Below, in pieces: positions 50,224 through 61,699 of a stretch of DNA of 64,000 bases. The DNA lies in assembly GCA_964019155.1 (NCBI GenBank), contig OZ025243.1:83281263-83345262 (forward strand), written 5' to 3'. Position 1 is the first letter of the stretch. Each line of letters starts with the position of its first letter. The notes under the pieces were generated by a model. It did not search any database. It was not told the DNA's origin and saw only the letters and a program-made list of their open reading frames with translations. Origin of the DNA: Osedax fenrisi. Lineage: Eukaryota; Annelida; Polychaeta; Sabellida; Siboglinidae. The position numbers and the translations under genes are program-made.

Positions 50224-51420
50224 ATGATCACCCAGAAATATTTCTTCACAGCACCAACCCGAGTCCAAAAAATGCTACTACGAGTGCAGCAGTAAGATTT
50301 CACGCTAATATTTTTAAAGCCAGGAATAGAGCTACGGATAGATTTTCACCTACAGATGCCAGTGAACACATAGACCTTGATGTCCAGATAAGCCATTGAC
50401 GTTTGGGACACAGAAGATAGAATATTTAAAATTAGAAACGGGAGACGAAACCCTTCAAGCCTTAATTTCTTCTGTATAAGTAACCTCTATTGCCATATGA
50501 CACACTGACGCACTCATGGCAATACCTAAGTATACATTTTGTCCACTATAACAATATCACGTACCTCATTATATTTGATTTTTATACTCAATTCCCATTC
50601 ATATACACTATGAGTGCACCAGCGCAACCATTGTAGATCATCTAAAACATGGTATCCTAGACCGGTTACTTAGCGACAACGGAGGACTATATTCGTCACA
50701 AGCGTTCCGAATATTTGCATCCGAATGGGGATTCAACCACAGGACAAGCAGGCATACCACTTCCTAAGTAACGGCCTAGCCGAGGAACCATGCAGAGCTT
50801 GAAGATCTCTGAGAACTTCCAGATGTCGAAACTTCTACTATGATCTAAACCAGTAATTATCGACACAAAGCCCCACCGAACTGCTCTACAGCCACAAGTT
50901 AGCAAACCCTTTACCTAGCACCTACCCCGTAGACTTGTCGAATGAGAATAAATTATCATCCAATATGTCAACCACACGACACTAGTAAAAAACAAGACTC
51001 ATTGTACCTGTCCAACATAACACCCCTCACAAACATTCACCAGCGTGACCACATATCAAAGACATGGAAGCCAGCTATGAAACTTCGGAGTTACAACATC
51101 CGCAGTATGGATTGTTCTACCTTCGGGAGAAATCTATGAGATATCCGCCTTACTTCCCCGTCGACGCCCTGTCAGGAGGTAGTACCAACACACCGAGATG
51201 CATCAGATAATCACTCAAGACCTCTTGCCCTACCCTCTACTCCACCGATACTCGGTTCAGATGTAGTTATTCCTCTCCGTAGTGTGTCATTACATTCTCA
51301 TCCCAGGGATATCGCACTCACAACTAGTCCGTTGACACCCGGTCCTGATCTAGATAATCAAACCTCGTCAACCGTAGCGCTGCGTTGATCTAACAATAAT
51401 GTACGATCCCCACTTTTATT
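50224..51420 (+). pseudogene. Ty3/Gypsy integrase and C-terminus
   Basis: RNase H tail, then the core motif TIVDHLKHGILDRLLSDNGG (second catalytic Asp in SDNG) and FRIFASEWGFNHRTSRHTTS. A C-terminal YRHKAPP..ELLYSHKLANPLP follows, then W-KPAMKLRSYNIRSMD (chromodomain-like GPY/F region) and a Pro/Ser/Thr-rich end. This is the layout of K02A2.6-like gypsy polyproteins. Several frameshifts and stops are present. Confidence 0.8.
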
Positions 51421-51469
51421 ATTGACTTGTAGATATAAATGTATAAAGGGGGTGTTATATGCTTACATA

Positions 51470-51835
51470 TATATATAACTACTTATTATTATAATCTATA
51501 TTTATATATATATATATCCATGTGCCTTCTACACATATGTATTCCTACCAAAGATATATATATATAATGTTAGCGCTCTAAATATAGATACCAAGCTATT
51601 ATTTAATAGGAATTTATATTCGCCAAACTTATTATTGTAGCCTATAGACTGTGACACAGTCCGATACAGAATTATCTGTACATCTTATACACATCCCTAA
51701 TTATTATATATATATATATAATGTCACATATTTCGACATGGCTATTGTTCACAATAAATCTCAGCATTATTATCCTCTCCTTCTTTCAAATATAATATTG
51801 TGTATAAACTAATGGATTTATTATACTTAATAATC
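51470..51835. other. AT-rich DNA, possible LTR remnant
   Basis: It follows the TG start at 51453. No match to the LTR copies at 47.6 and 48.5 kb was seen. Confidence 0.35.
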
Positions 51836-52502
51836 AGGAGCCGGTTACTCTGGAAATAAAATATTTCCTATCACTATCCAGAGACAATCTCTGGATAATT
51901 CTCAGTAAATCGGGTTGTTCTGGACAAAAATACATATATTACAGCAAAAAAAATAGCCTAGGTTAGATAGAGGATGGGTTGTTCTGGGAATTTTTAGCTA
52001 ATTTTATTCGCGTCGGACATTCGAGTAGCTCTCAAAATATATTTGTATAAAACTTGGACAATTTGATGGTACTTAGGATAACAAATAGGTGTCCTTATTA
52101 AATTTATAATACATAGGATCAAATATTAAAATATGAAATATGGGTTCTATATAATCCTATACTATATATATATATATTTATACATAATATAAAATATAAT
52201 AATGAACACACTTAGTGTTTCGAAATAATTTCTAGTTAAATATATTTCATAATATATAATATTTTTAATAGATATGATAATAAAATATTAAATAATAATA
52301 TTAATATTGAATGGAATTTTATTTGTTTTATGTTTTGTTTTATATATGATAAGTATGCTAATTATATAATGAATATGCTTTTTCTTGTAAAAGACTTTAA
52401 AATAATGTCTAGTAAATAGCCTAAATAGTGTAAATAGGGTAAATAGTAAATAGGTTAAATAGTATTATTATTTATATTAAAAAAATATATATTATAAAAT
52501 AA

Positions 52503-52580
52503 AAAATATACCACCTGAGGGCATCGTAGCCAGACCTTCTGCATTGCATACAGCAATCTAACCACTATACTACCTATAGG
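52503..52580 (-). repeat. tRNA-like sequence (minus strand)
   Basis: Minus-strand sequence contains GGTAGTATAGTGGTTAGATT, very like the A-box half of Asp/Glu tRNAs. GGTCTGGCTACGATGCC follows, a degenerate B box. The anticodon arm does not fold properly. It is probably the head of a tRNA-derived SINE or a tRNA pseudogene. Confidence 0.6.
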
Positions 52581-53149
52581 ATTTTATTAATTATGTATAA
52601 TTACTAATAGTAGTATTAGTTTTGGTTTAATTATAAATATAATTAGAATAGAATTATTTTTCATATAAAATTGTACTTATTTTGTTATCATATCATACAA
52701 ATAGTATTTATTATATCTAGAAACTATATAGATATCCTGTATAATTGTAATATTATAATTAATAGTATGCAACTGAATAACATAAATTGTATTAATATTT
52801 ACTTTAAGTAATAGTATTACTTAGTAATAGTATTACTTAGTAATACTTATTATAATTATTATAATTATATAAACTTAGTTTAAAACTATTATAATTATAT
52901 AAAATATTCAACAAATATTATTTCGATATTGAATTGATTATATAATTGTACTTATATTATAAACTATATGATAGTATAATTAATTAACCCAGGTAACAAT
53001 TATAGCCTCATAATAATTTAATTATGTGATAATTATTATCATAATAGCATATATATAATAGCCTCGAATGTTTACATTGTGTTGTAAATGTATATTTATT
53101 AAATAATATAATATTAAATATTTAATAATATTATATTATGCTGCTATTC

Positions 53150-53430
53150 ATTTGTCATGCTATTATAATAATGATGGTGCTATTAAAAGTCTATTATGCA
53201 ATTATTATGCTGCTATTAATTGCATAATAGACTTATAAGAGCATGAAAAATTAATATAAGCATAATTATTATGCTGCTATTATGATAATTTGTCATGCTA
53301 TTATAATAATTATGGTGCTATTAAAAGTCTATTATGCAATTATTATGCTGCTATTAATTGCTTAATAGACTTATAAGAGCATGACAAATTAATATAAGCA
53401 TAATTATTATGCTGCTATTATGATAATAGA
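53150..53430. repeat. 138-bp tandem duplication with 18-bp-stem hairpins
   Basis: Units start TGTCATGCTATTATAATAAT at 53153 and 53291. Each contains a hairpin: arms AAGTCTATTATGCAATTA and its perfect complement (53187-53204 / 53217-53234), with loop TTATGCTGCTAT. The second unit has one arm mismatch. Confidence 0.88.
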
Positions 53431-54064
53431 CATTTAATTATCTATTGATTATACTTGAAATTAAATGGGCTTTCCGAAACTATATAGAATTCTTATGTAC
53501 ATCCTTTAATAATCGAATTATAATTAAGTAATATTTAACTTAGGTACATAATTATATTTTGAATATTTTTAAACATTCAAAAATGAAATAAGGATTAGGA
53601 ATATAGAAATATTGCTGAGCTTGATCTCGGATAAGATATGTTTACAAAATCCCAGAGTAACCCAATAATATCTATACATAAGGTTTGTCCTTGTTGGGAT
53701 TGTCTCTGGCCAATCTCAGAGCAACCAGCCCCTGGACCAGTTAATATGTGCCAACTTTCAACATAGCTTATTTTGAAAAGCCTTTCAAAATATTTTTGTA
53801 GGGTTATTTTGAGCATTTAAAAAAATTCAAATAAGTTGTTATTATTCATCATAATTTTCGATTTATATTATATAATTAATAACTATCATATTATATACTT
53901 AGTATAATACTATATATATAATAATAATCATACTATTATTTTGTATTCTTAGATAATTCTATAATTTATCAATACTTTATTAAATTTGTGAAATATAATT
54001 ATATTCTAATTCTATTTATAATTAAATCAAATCTAATACTACTATAAGTAATTATATATAATTA

Positions 54065-54143
54065 ATAAAACTGGTTTGGTAGTATAGTGGTTAGATTGTT
54101 GTATGCAACACAGAAGGTCTGGTTACGATGCCCTCAGGAGGTA
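54065..54143 (+). repeat. tRNA-like sequence (plus strand)
   Basis: TGGTAGTATAGTGGTTAGATT ends at the same A-box half as the copy at 52503. GGTCTGGTTACGATGCCCTC follows, again on the way to an AT-rich tail. It is the inverted partner of the minus-strand copy, with small differences. Confidence 0.6.
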
Positions 54144-54294
54144 TATTTTTTAATATAAATAATAATAATAATTTTACTATTTACTAGAAATTATTGTAAA
54201 GCATATTCATTATATACTTAGCATACATATCATATATATAAAACAAATAAAATTCTATTAACTATTAATATTTTATATATGTAGGTGCAGATGT

Positions 54295-55145
54295 ACCATA
54301 ATGGAAGCTATTCTATCAATTCTTTTAATTAATTATATTTCCATAAATCTTCACAATTCGTACTTATAAAGTGAATCTGATTTTCTTCAATTATAATTAT
54401 TTATTAATTAATATTATATATATCTTGTTTCGAAAACAACTGTGTTCTTACTTTATGTGTAATAAACTAATATAAAACCATTTTCATTTCAGGTTAACAA
54501 TGTTTTGATGATCAATTAATTATTTATTTTGTATTAAATTCTCACTAAATCTGCATACAGATTCAATTTATTTTTTAATAATATTTCGTAACACTATACA
54601 AGACCATATTTTATACAATGCTACTTTTAAATATTTGTGGAATATACATATTTTTCTCATTTTCAACATGTATATATTTTATTTAAATTAATAAACTTAT
54701 ATATTTCAATAAGTAATACTATATAGAAAATGTTTATTGATATGTGTTTAAAGGTACTATTCATTAGTTACATGTAAAATAACATCTTTTCAAAATGTAT
54801 CCACTTATAATATTAAAGTTTTTGTAATAATTATTTAACAATCTTATTATAAATATTTATTTTAAATAATGATTAACAAATAAAATAAAAATGTATCACT
54901 AATTTACTACATATATATAGAAATAATAATTTATACTGTTCATTTATTATTATTGTGAAATTTAAAGAAAAAATATTCAATATGTAGTTAATGAGATATA
55001 CAAAATAATTATTCTGACTAAATCAAGTTTAAAGTTTTTTAAAAATTAATTTTTACACTATATATAGTTACTAATGTATATATTATATTTATAAATGATA
55101 TTAAAAATATAATTATACATATACAATTTATTTTAATTATATGTT
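54295..55145. other. AT-rich DNA, nothing recognised
   Basis: No coding or repeat structure was seen. Confidence 0.5.
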
Positions 55146-55910
55146 TGCACATCCTGCAGCATATGAATTTGCTTGATGTTTCATCTTCTTCTTCACCTTT
55201 GTAGCATCCAAGCATCGTAATCTGTCTTGTTGTACTGCATATTCTGCAACCGATTATAATGAATATCCTAGCAACCCATCAAATGCAGCTAAATAGGCCT
55301 GCATTCCAAAGTTAAATGTTCATACTGCCATTGTTACAGCAAATTGTTCTAGAATATTAAAATATAATTAATAAAATATAATACAAATTAATTCAACTTT
55401 TATACCTTTGAACATCGAGACTAAATCATATTATGAAAACTTTTCAACTTTTTTTACATATGGGGCTATACTTGTTCAATAAAAAAATCTTTATTTTAAT
55501 CCTGTATAATTATTTTTATATATTATAAATTTATATACCCAGATTTAATATATATATATATATAATATATGAACCTTCATATTTTGCTTTCTTGTAAACA
55601 CAATAATCTCCACATAATTTCAAAGTCAATAACGTAGCCGGTGTAGTCAATAACTGTAGCAAATAAATAAATTAAATTCAATTGAATTCATATAATATAT
55701 TCACTAAAGTATTTGAGCAAAAGTTATTTAAAAAATAAATATAAAAAATAATCCATTGAATATGAAATTAATTATATTTATTATAATTTACTGATATTAA
55801 AAATAAAATACATGAAATTGGATTACGTAATAGAAATTGTAGACTTTAAATAGATATATAAAGTATGTAGTAGAAATTGTAAGTAAATAAAATAAAATAT
55901 AGAGTATATA

Positions 55911-56341
55911 CAAAAATTTTGCGAAGCAAAGATATAACACTCCATATGCATGCAACGTAATTTAGTAATATCCCCTGCCGCTGCTAGCAGTAGTATCGAA
56001 ATCACTGAAATAGATTTATGTTCGGCTCTATTTGCATACAACAATGTTTTCATTGTTCTATTAAATTACATGCAATATAAATTAGCTTTTACTTACTAAA
56101 TATATACTTATAGAATTTAAAACATACATATCATATTTGTTTGTTATATGTTAGTAATGAACACTTAGTTTTCATCATATAAATATTAATTTAAAGCATA
56201 TTATTTAACATTTAAAAATTGTATAAACAACACATAGTTCCTAAAAGTAACCCGCTATAAGTGGCACTGGGGTATTTTGTATACAAATTCGAATAACACG
56301 ATTTCGCGTAAGTGTTATATCTTTCCTTTGGAAAATCTTTG
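55911..56341. mobile_element. MITE, copy 1 of 7-bp-TSD family
   Basis: Termini CAAAAATTTTGCGAAG / GGAAAATCTTTG form about 31-bp inverted repeats continuing CAAAGATATAACACT. The 7-bp target GTATATA flanks it on both sides. The body carries CGCTGCTAGCAGTAGTATCG. No transposase is present; a frame beginning MKTLLYANRAE on the minus strand is shared with the copy at 59164. Confidence 0.9.
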
Positions 56342-56344
56342 GTA

Positions 56345-56890
56345 TATATATAAAGATATTACATGGTTAGTGATTGATATATATTGAATATATCAGATTT
56401 ATAGGTTAATTAAAGCAATGTAGATAGGTGGGTGTATACGGTAAGGGAAGATTAGTTGTTTAAATAATTAAAATAATAGGTATATAAAATCCTGTAGGAG
56501 CAAGATTTATCATGGATAAAATTGAAGAAGTATAATGTAGATAGCGAGGAGTGGATTGGGAAAGCCGAAGAGTGAGTTAATTAAATTAATATATTATACA
56601 CATTTTTCTTAAAGAATCAAATATAAATACAAATATTAACACATTAAATATTAAATCATAAAATAATAATCCCTATCTCTATACCAGATTGCATAATAAT
56701 TAATTGAAATCTATTAATTAAAATTTATTTGATATCTAAAGAAAATCGATATGATAAAAAACTGTAAACAATATACTGGTTGCTTGGGATATAATAAGTT
56801 ATAATTTATAACACTTATACATAAAATATAAATTAAATTCATATATATAGTTTTTATCAAATACGAAAATCAAATACAAATACATGCAAT
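56345..56890. mobile_element. Fragment of the hAT-type element
   Basis: It matches the interior of 49365-50223: TTAGTGATTGATAT, TAGGTTAATTAAAGCAATGT, CCAGATTGCATAATAATTAA and GGTTGCTTGGGATAT. Both terminal repeats are missing or displaced. Confidence 0.8.
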
Positions 56891-57066
56891 TACTGGAATG
56901 GAGGCTTATAGATTGTGAACGGAGATTAAGTGAGGTAGGTAATAGTTGGTGTAGAAATGAGATAGGATATCAACAATTAAATGTTACAGGTTACATGGAA
57001 TATGTCATATGGCGATTTGAATATCATATGTATATAAATTTGAATTTTTTAATAGATATTAAATAA
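56884..57066 (+). other. Short GC-richer ORF, unknown
   Basis: 60 codons (LLEWRLIDCERRLSEVGNSW...) directly follow the hAT-type fragment. Composition is unlike the surroundings. It may be a piece of the autonomous element; no motif was recognised. Confidence 0.25.
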
Positions 57067-58146
57067 ATTGAACAATTTTTAATCAAAGCAAAATTTTATA
57101 AATATTAATCATTAATTTGATATTTTGAAATCGATAATATATAAATGTTACAAACTTTATCATATAGTCGATTTCTAGAATAGAATCCTGATCATTACTT
57201 TTATATATCAAAATATATTATTTGATAAATCAAGCTTTAATAATAAATTTCCTAAATCAATTCTATAAAGATTATATATTATTATAATAAAAAATAATGA
57301 ATATATATTAAATAAAATTAATAAAGAAATAATACAGAATAATAAATAGAATAATACATTTGATTAGATATATAATTGAATATGATATTTTAATAACAAA
57401 TAATGAATATACATATATTTAAAACAAATATATAAATAAACTTTTATTTTATATAAATACTAATAATGAATTACTAACATGTTTAAATAAAGGATCTTTT
57501 TTAATAATGTCTTGACCATCATGGATTTTAGTTATAATATTATTGAATTCTGGATCTTCATGATCTTTAGTGATTTAACTGGCATAGCTTTAGAGTAATT
57601 TCTCTTTAATTTGATTATAAAAATTCTTAAAATAAATTTACAACATTCTGTATTAATTTAATTGATTAAATAGGTAATTTATATAATTTAAAATACAAAC
57701 CATTGCATAAGTTTGCTATCCTACATGTTCAATTAGTATGCCTTGAATACCGGCAGCAATCAAATTTGTATTATATTCCAACATCACTTTTGTTTTGACT
57801 CCAAAAAGACTTTTCTTAAATGTAATTATTCATCACCTGCAATTAATTATATATTTTTATCTTATATATTATATTCCATATTATTAAACATATTTAATAT
57901 TTGTATGTACATGTTTGTACATAAAAATATGTATTGGATACTACTGATTACAAAATAAATAAAGTAATATTAAATTATTGAAAATAAATTAATAAATTTA
58001 TAATAATACAAAAATACACCAATACCAATAAAATAAATACCATGTAAATAATTATTAATTAAAATATTATTATTTTCAATTACAAAATGTTAATAAATAA
58101 ATATTATTGACATGTCTAAAATATAATATAATTTAAAAGATATTAA

Positions 58147-58568
58147 CAAAGATTTGGGAATCAAAGATATAACACTCGCTACCTACGCAACATGATTAGT
58201 ATTCATACATCCCGCTTCTAGCAGCAGTATCGAAATCGATTTAGATTTGCCGCAATTTGCATACTACAATGTTTTCATTACTCTTATTAAATGACTTGCA
58301 ATATAAATTAGCTTTTACTTGCCACATAGATATTTATAGGATTTAAAACCAACATATCCTAGTTCTATATATTAGCAATAAACACTTAATAAAATAATAA
58401 TTAAAAGCATATTATTTTTCATTTTAAAAGTGCATAGTTTGATACAAATATATATTATAAACAACACATAGTTCCAAAAAATGACCTATATATGTGGTGA
58501 TGTTGGTTTTTGTATACAAAATTTAATTACACGATTGAGTGTTCTATCTTTCATTAGAAAAATCTTTG
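58147..58568. mobile_element. MITE, copy 2 of 7-bp-TSD family
   Basis: Diverged from copies 1 and 3 but with the same ends (CAAAGATT...AATCTTTG) and the exact 7-bp duplication ATATTAA on both sides. Confidence 0.9.
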
Positions 58569-58675
58569 ATATTAATATGAAAAATTTTATTATCTAAAAT
58601 TTGAATATTGGATGTTAAATAATTATATACAATTAGTTTATTAATTATATATTATTATTTTGTAACCAGTGTTCT

Positions 58676-58815
58676 CGTGCGAAGTGATTTCATGGGGAAT
58701 GATATTATACGGATTGGTGATTTCGTGTGTAGTTTAAATTCTACTATTTATAAATAATTATTTATATATATTATCATTTCACACGAGATCATTCGCCACA
58801 AAATTACTTAACACG
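58676..58815. mobile_element. Short TIR element, 140 bp
   Basis: CGTGCGAAGTGATTTCATGG at the left and the reverse complement of the right end (CGTGTTAAGTAATTTTGTGG) agree over about 28 bp with six differences, both continuing to GAATGAT. No target duplication was identified. Confidence 0.6.
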
Positions 58816-59163
58816 ATATTATTGGTATTCTATTATTTAACTAATTATTTTTTATTATATTACACATATCATTGATTATATAATTAAATAAAAACCATTC
58901 GATAACTCCTGTTCTGTTTTGCACTTGATTCTAAAAGATTATTATCATAAAGTTAATTATATATTATATTATAGATTAAATATATATATTACGATATTTA
59001 TAAGTTTTAATTTTAGCGTTATACTACTCTAAACAGTGAAATTAACAGATATAATTAAGAAGAAATTTACAAATGATAAAGAATACATATGTAATTGTAA
59101 ATGTGGAATTATAAACTACTAAATACCAATACAGTATTAATATAAACTGCGAGATAATAATAC

Positions 59164-59601
59164 CAAAGATTTTGCGAAGCAAAGATATAATACTCCCTAT
59201 GCATGCAACGTAATTTAGTAATATCCCCAACCGCTGCTAGCAGTAGTATCGAAATCACTGAAATAGATTTAGGTTCGGCTCTGTTTGCATACAACAATGT
59301 TTTCATTGCTCTATTAAATTACATGCAATATAAATTAGCTTTTACTCACTAAATATATACTTATAGTATTTAAAACATACATATCATATTTGTTTGTTAT
59401 ATATTAGTAATGAACACTTAGTTTTCATCATATAAATATTAATTTAAAGCATATTATTTAACATTTTAAAAGTGTATAGTTAAATACGAATTTACATTAT
59501 AAACAACACATAGTTCCTAGGTGGCACTGGGGTATTTTGTATACAAATTCGAATTACAGGATTTCGCGTAAGTGTTATATCTTTCCTTCGGAAAATCTTT
59601 G
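59164..59601. mobile_element. MITE, copy 3 of 7-bp-TSD family
   Basis: CAAAGATTTTGCGAAGC / CCTTCGGAAAATCTTTG ends, with the exact 7-bp duplication ATAATAC. It is very similar to copy 1. Confidence 0.92.
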
Positions 59602-59609
59602 ATAATACC

Positions 59610-60200
59610 GTACAAATGTAAAATAATTATACAATATGCATTATCAGTGAATTATTATTTAAATATTACATATATATGTATTATATAATAGTGTTTAACA
59701 TCATATATATTATGTAGTGATGTAAACAATTTGAATATTTAGATTAGAATATTAAAAAAGTATTCATGGGATTAAAGTAGTAGTATTAATATTTTTGTGT
59801 ACGGTATTAGTATAGCAGTTATTTCATAATTGGAATTTTCAGTTTTCTATAAGCAATAAATATAGTATATTAAGTAATTATAGTATTATTTAATACTTTA
59901 AAATATTAATAATTTATTACTATAATATTAATAAATATATGAATTATAATATCATATTATAAATATACATAAGTATGTTAAAATGGTTTTCGCCGAAGAT
60001 TACAAATAAACTACCCTGTTTGGTTAGAACGGACAAACGGCAATTTTATTTAAAACTATATTTATTAAATTACTTTTATTTCTATATTAACTAATGCTGA
60101 TTGTATATTTTTCATAATGTATAACTATTATATTGTTAACAATATTTAATATGATATGGTATTATAATAATCATATAATATATATGGATACAGGAGAAGC
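59610..60200. other. AT-rich DNA, nothing recognised
   Basis: No coding or repeat structure was seen. Confidence 0.5.
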
Positions 60201-60204
60201 AGAC

Positions 60205-60325
60205 CACCGATATATTTAAGAGCCGCCCATCGATGTAAATATATGTTACGCTTTCACACGCTAAAATATTCCATATGAGTAACATACATACGTTGTTTAT
60301 GTGTATTATCATATTAACACAAATA
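60205..60325. repeat. Inverted partner of 61140-61275
   Basis: AAGAGCCGCCCA, ATATGTTACGCTT, CACACGCTAAAATATTCCAT and GAGTAACATACATA are shared in inverted orientation with 61140-61275. Confidence 0.8.
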
Positions 60326-60392
60326 TATATTATAATTATATACATATATATTATACATGTATAATAATATTAATAGTAACTGTACGGATTAT

Positions 60393-60777
60393 GGTCAAAA
60401 GCTTCGCGATTGATGAGCAATTTGAATGCCCGCAAAATTGTTTATGTGAATTAATGAATTTACAATAGCTTATGATTGGCCATTATAATTAGCGTATGTC
60501 TATTTATAGACTATCATACATGCAACGGCTTATCATTAACATGTGTGTGTGTTTTATAGGCTCACTCGGGATGTAATGCAGCTAAAAAAACCTAGCAATA
60601 TTAAAAATAAACCCAACAAAACCAAACCAAACAAGTGAAAATAACTAAAACTAAAAATATTAATGTTTGTACAAACAATCATACGGCGTATGATTCATAC
60701 GCTATTGTAAATTCACTAATTCGAATAAACAATTTTGCGGGCATTCAAATTGCGCATCAATCGCGAAGCTTTTGACC
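60393..60777. mobile_element. Long-TIR MITE, copy A (385 bp)
   Basis: Terminal inverted repeats of about 76 bp, near perfect, start GGTCAAAAGCTTCGCGATTG. The centre holds CTCACTCGGGATGTAATGCA, GCTAAAAAAACC and AACCCAACAAAACCAAACCA. No ORF is present. Confidence 0.9.
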
Positions 60778-61139
60778 AGGTACCAACTGTACAATTAAAT
60801 ATTTTATTTTTTATTAAATTTCAATTTGTACTATTAGAAATTATAAGGTACTATAATGGATAACATATTGATGGATTATATTATACATATATAATATATT
60901 GGTTCTACTTGAAATTAAACAGACATTCTAAAACTATATCGATCTCATGTGTACGTAACATATTCGAATAATAATCGAATGATTTCTAATAGTTAAATAA
61001 ATTAAAATATAATAAAAAATCAAATTTATTAACAAATATTTAATTGTACAATTACTATAACGGATAACTATAGATATATATATATATATGGATTATATTA
61101 TTATACATATAATTATAAGATATATTTGTGGATTTGTTT

Positions 61140-61275
61140 AATATGATATAATACACAAAAGCAGTTTATGTATGTTACTCGTATGGAATATTTTAGCGTG
61201 TGAAATCAAGCGTAACATATTTACTTTAGTGACATATATTTATTAATTGGGCGGCTCTTATATATTAGTAAGACC
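61140..61275. repeat. Inverted partner of 60205-60325
   Basis: It matches the reverse complement of 60205-60325. At its right end TTGGGCGG ... CCGCCCAA (61252-61286) forms a further 8-bp inverted repeat. Confidence 0.8.
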
Positions 61276-61342
61276 GCCCAAATTGAACTCTTAATTATAT
61301 CGGCGGCCTGAATATATATATATATATATATATTCGGTACCT

Positions 61343-61697
61343 GGTCAAAAGCTTCGCGATTGATGCGCGATTTGAACGCCCGCAAAATTGTTTATTCGAA
61401 TTACTGAATTTACAATAGCGTATGATTGTTTGTTGAAACATTAATATTTATAGTTTTAGTTATTTTCACTTGTTTGGTTTGATTTGGTTGGGTTAATTTT
61501 AATATTGTTTAGGTTTTTTTAGCTGCATTACTGTAAATGATTACATCCCGAGTGAGCTTATAAAACACACATATATAAATATATGGTAATTATAAGCCGT
61601 TGCATGTATGATAGTCTATAAATAAACATACGCTAATTATAATGACCAATCATAAGCTATTGTAGAACCACTAATTTAATACGCGAAGCTTTTGACC
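61343..61697. mobile_element. Long-TIR MITE, copy B (355 bp), inverted
   Basis: It is the reverse complement of copy A apart from a deletion of about 30 bp in the right-hand TIR and scattered changes. The flanks GGTACC and GGATTAT are also shared in inverted order with copy A, so the true ends may lie a few bases outside GGTCAAAAG. Confidence 0.88.
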
Positions 61698-61699
61698 AT

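Larger units (their letters stand above)
48850..51460 (+). mobile_element. Ty3/Gypsy pol relic split by a hAT-type element
   Basis: RT end, RNase H, integrase and C-terminal domain lie in the normal order. They are interrupted at 49365-50223 by a younger transposon and end at GTATAAAGGGGG / TGTTATATGC (51441-51462), a likely polypurine tract and LTR start. Confidence 0.8.
51838..54290. repeat. Large composite inverted repeat
   Basis: 52270-52690 is the reverse complement of 53960-54290 with modest divergence (shared TAGAATTTTATTTGTTTTAT, TATATAATGAATATGCTTT, TTTTATTAATTATGTATAAT). Blocks around 51840-51930 and 53640-53750 also share GGTTACTCTGG and CCAGAGACAATC in inverted orientation. The centre contains the hairpin duplication at 53150-53430. 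Confidence 0.75.
55150..57830 (-). pseudogene. Decayed intron-containing transposase-like gene
   Basis: Minus-strand blocks with coding composition: KSLFGVKTKVMLEYNTNLI and GIQGILIEHVG (about 57815-57725, after an acceptor TTGCAG), KDHEDPEFNNIITKIHDGQD (about 57580-57510), ATVIDYTGYVIDFEIM (about 55655-55605) and DLVSMFKEQFAVTMAV. The last of these spans an intron with donor CAAAG/GTATAA and acceptor TATTCTAG (about 55407-55346). TFNFGMQAYLAAFDGLLGYS and QQDRLRCLDATKVKKKMK (about 55320-55160) complete it. The I-D-x-x-T-G-x-V-x-D-F and D-G-x-D motifs recall a transposase-like family common in invertebrate genomes, whose exact name I cannot assign. The block order is not certain, and TGA and TAA stops are present. 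Confidence 0.45.

Noticed and set aside
54065..54143. Functional Asp/Glu-type tRNA gene
   Set aside because: The A-box half is convincing, but the T arm is mutated (GTTACGATGCC) and the anticodon stem does not pair with a seven-base loop. It occurs as a repeat arm.
55823..56053. Conserved minus-strand frame MKTLLYANRAE in two MITE copies
   Set aside because: Conservation follows from the high identity of the two MITE copies; the frame is short, differs in its end, and is broken in the third copy.
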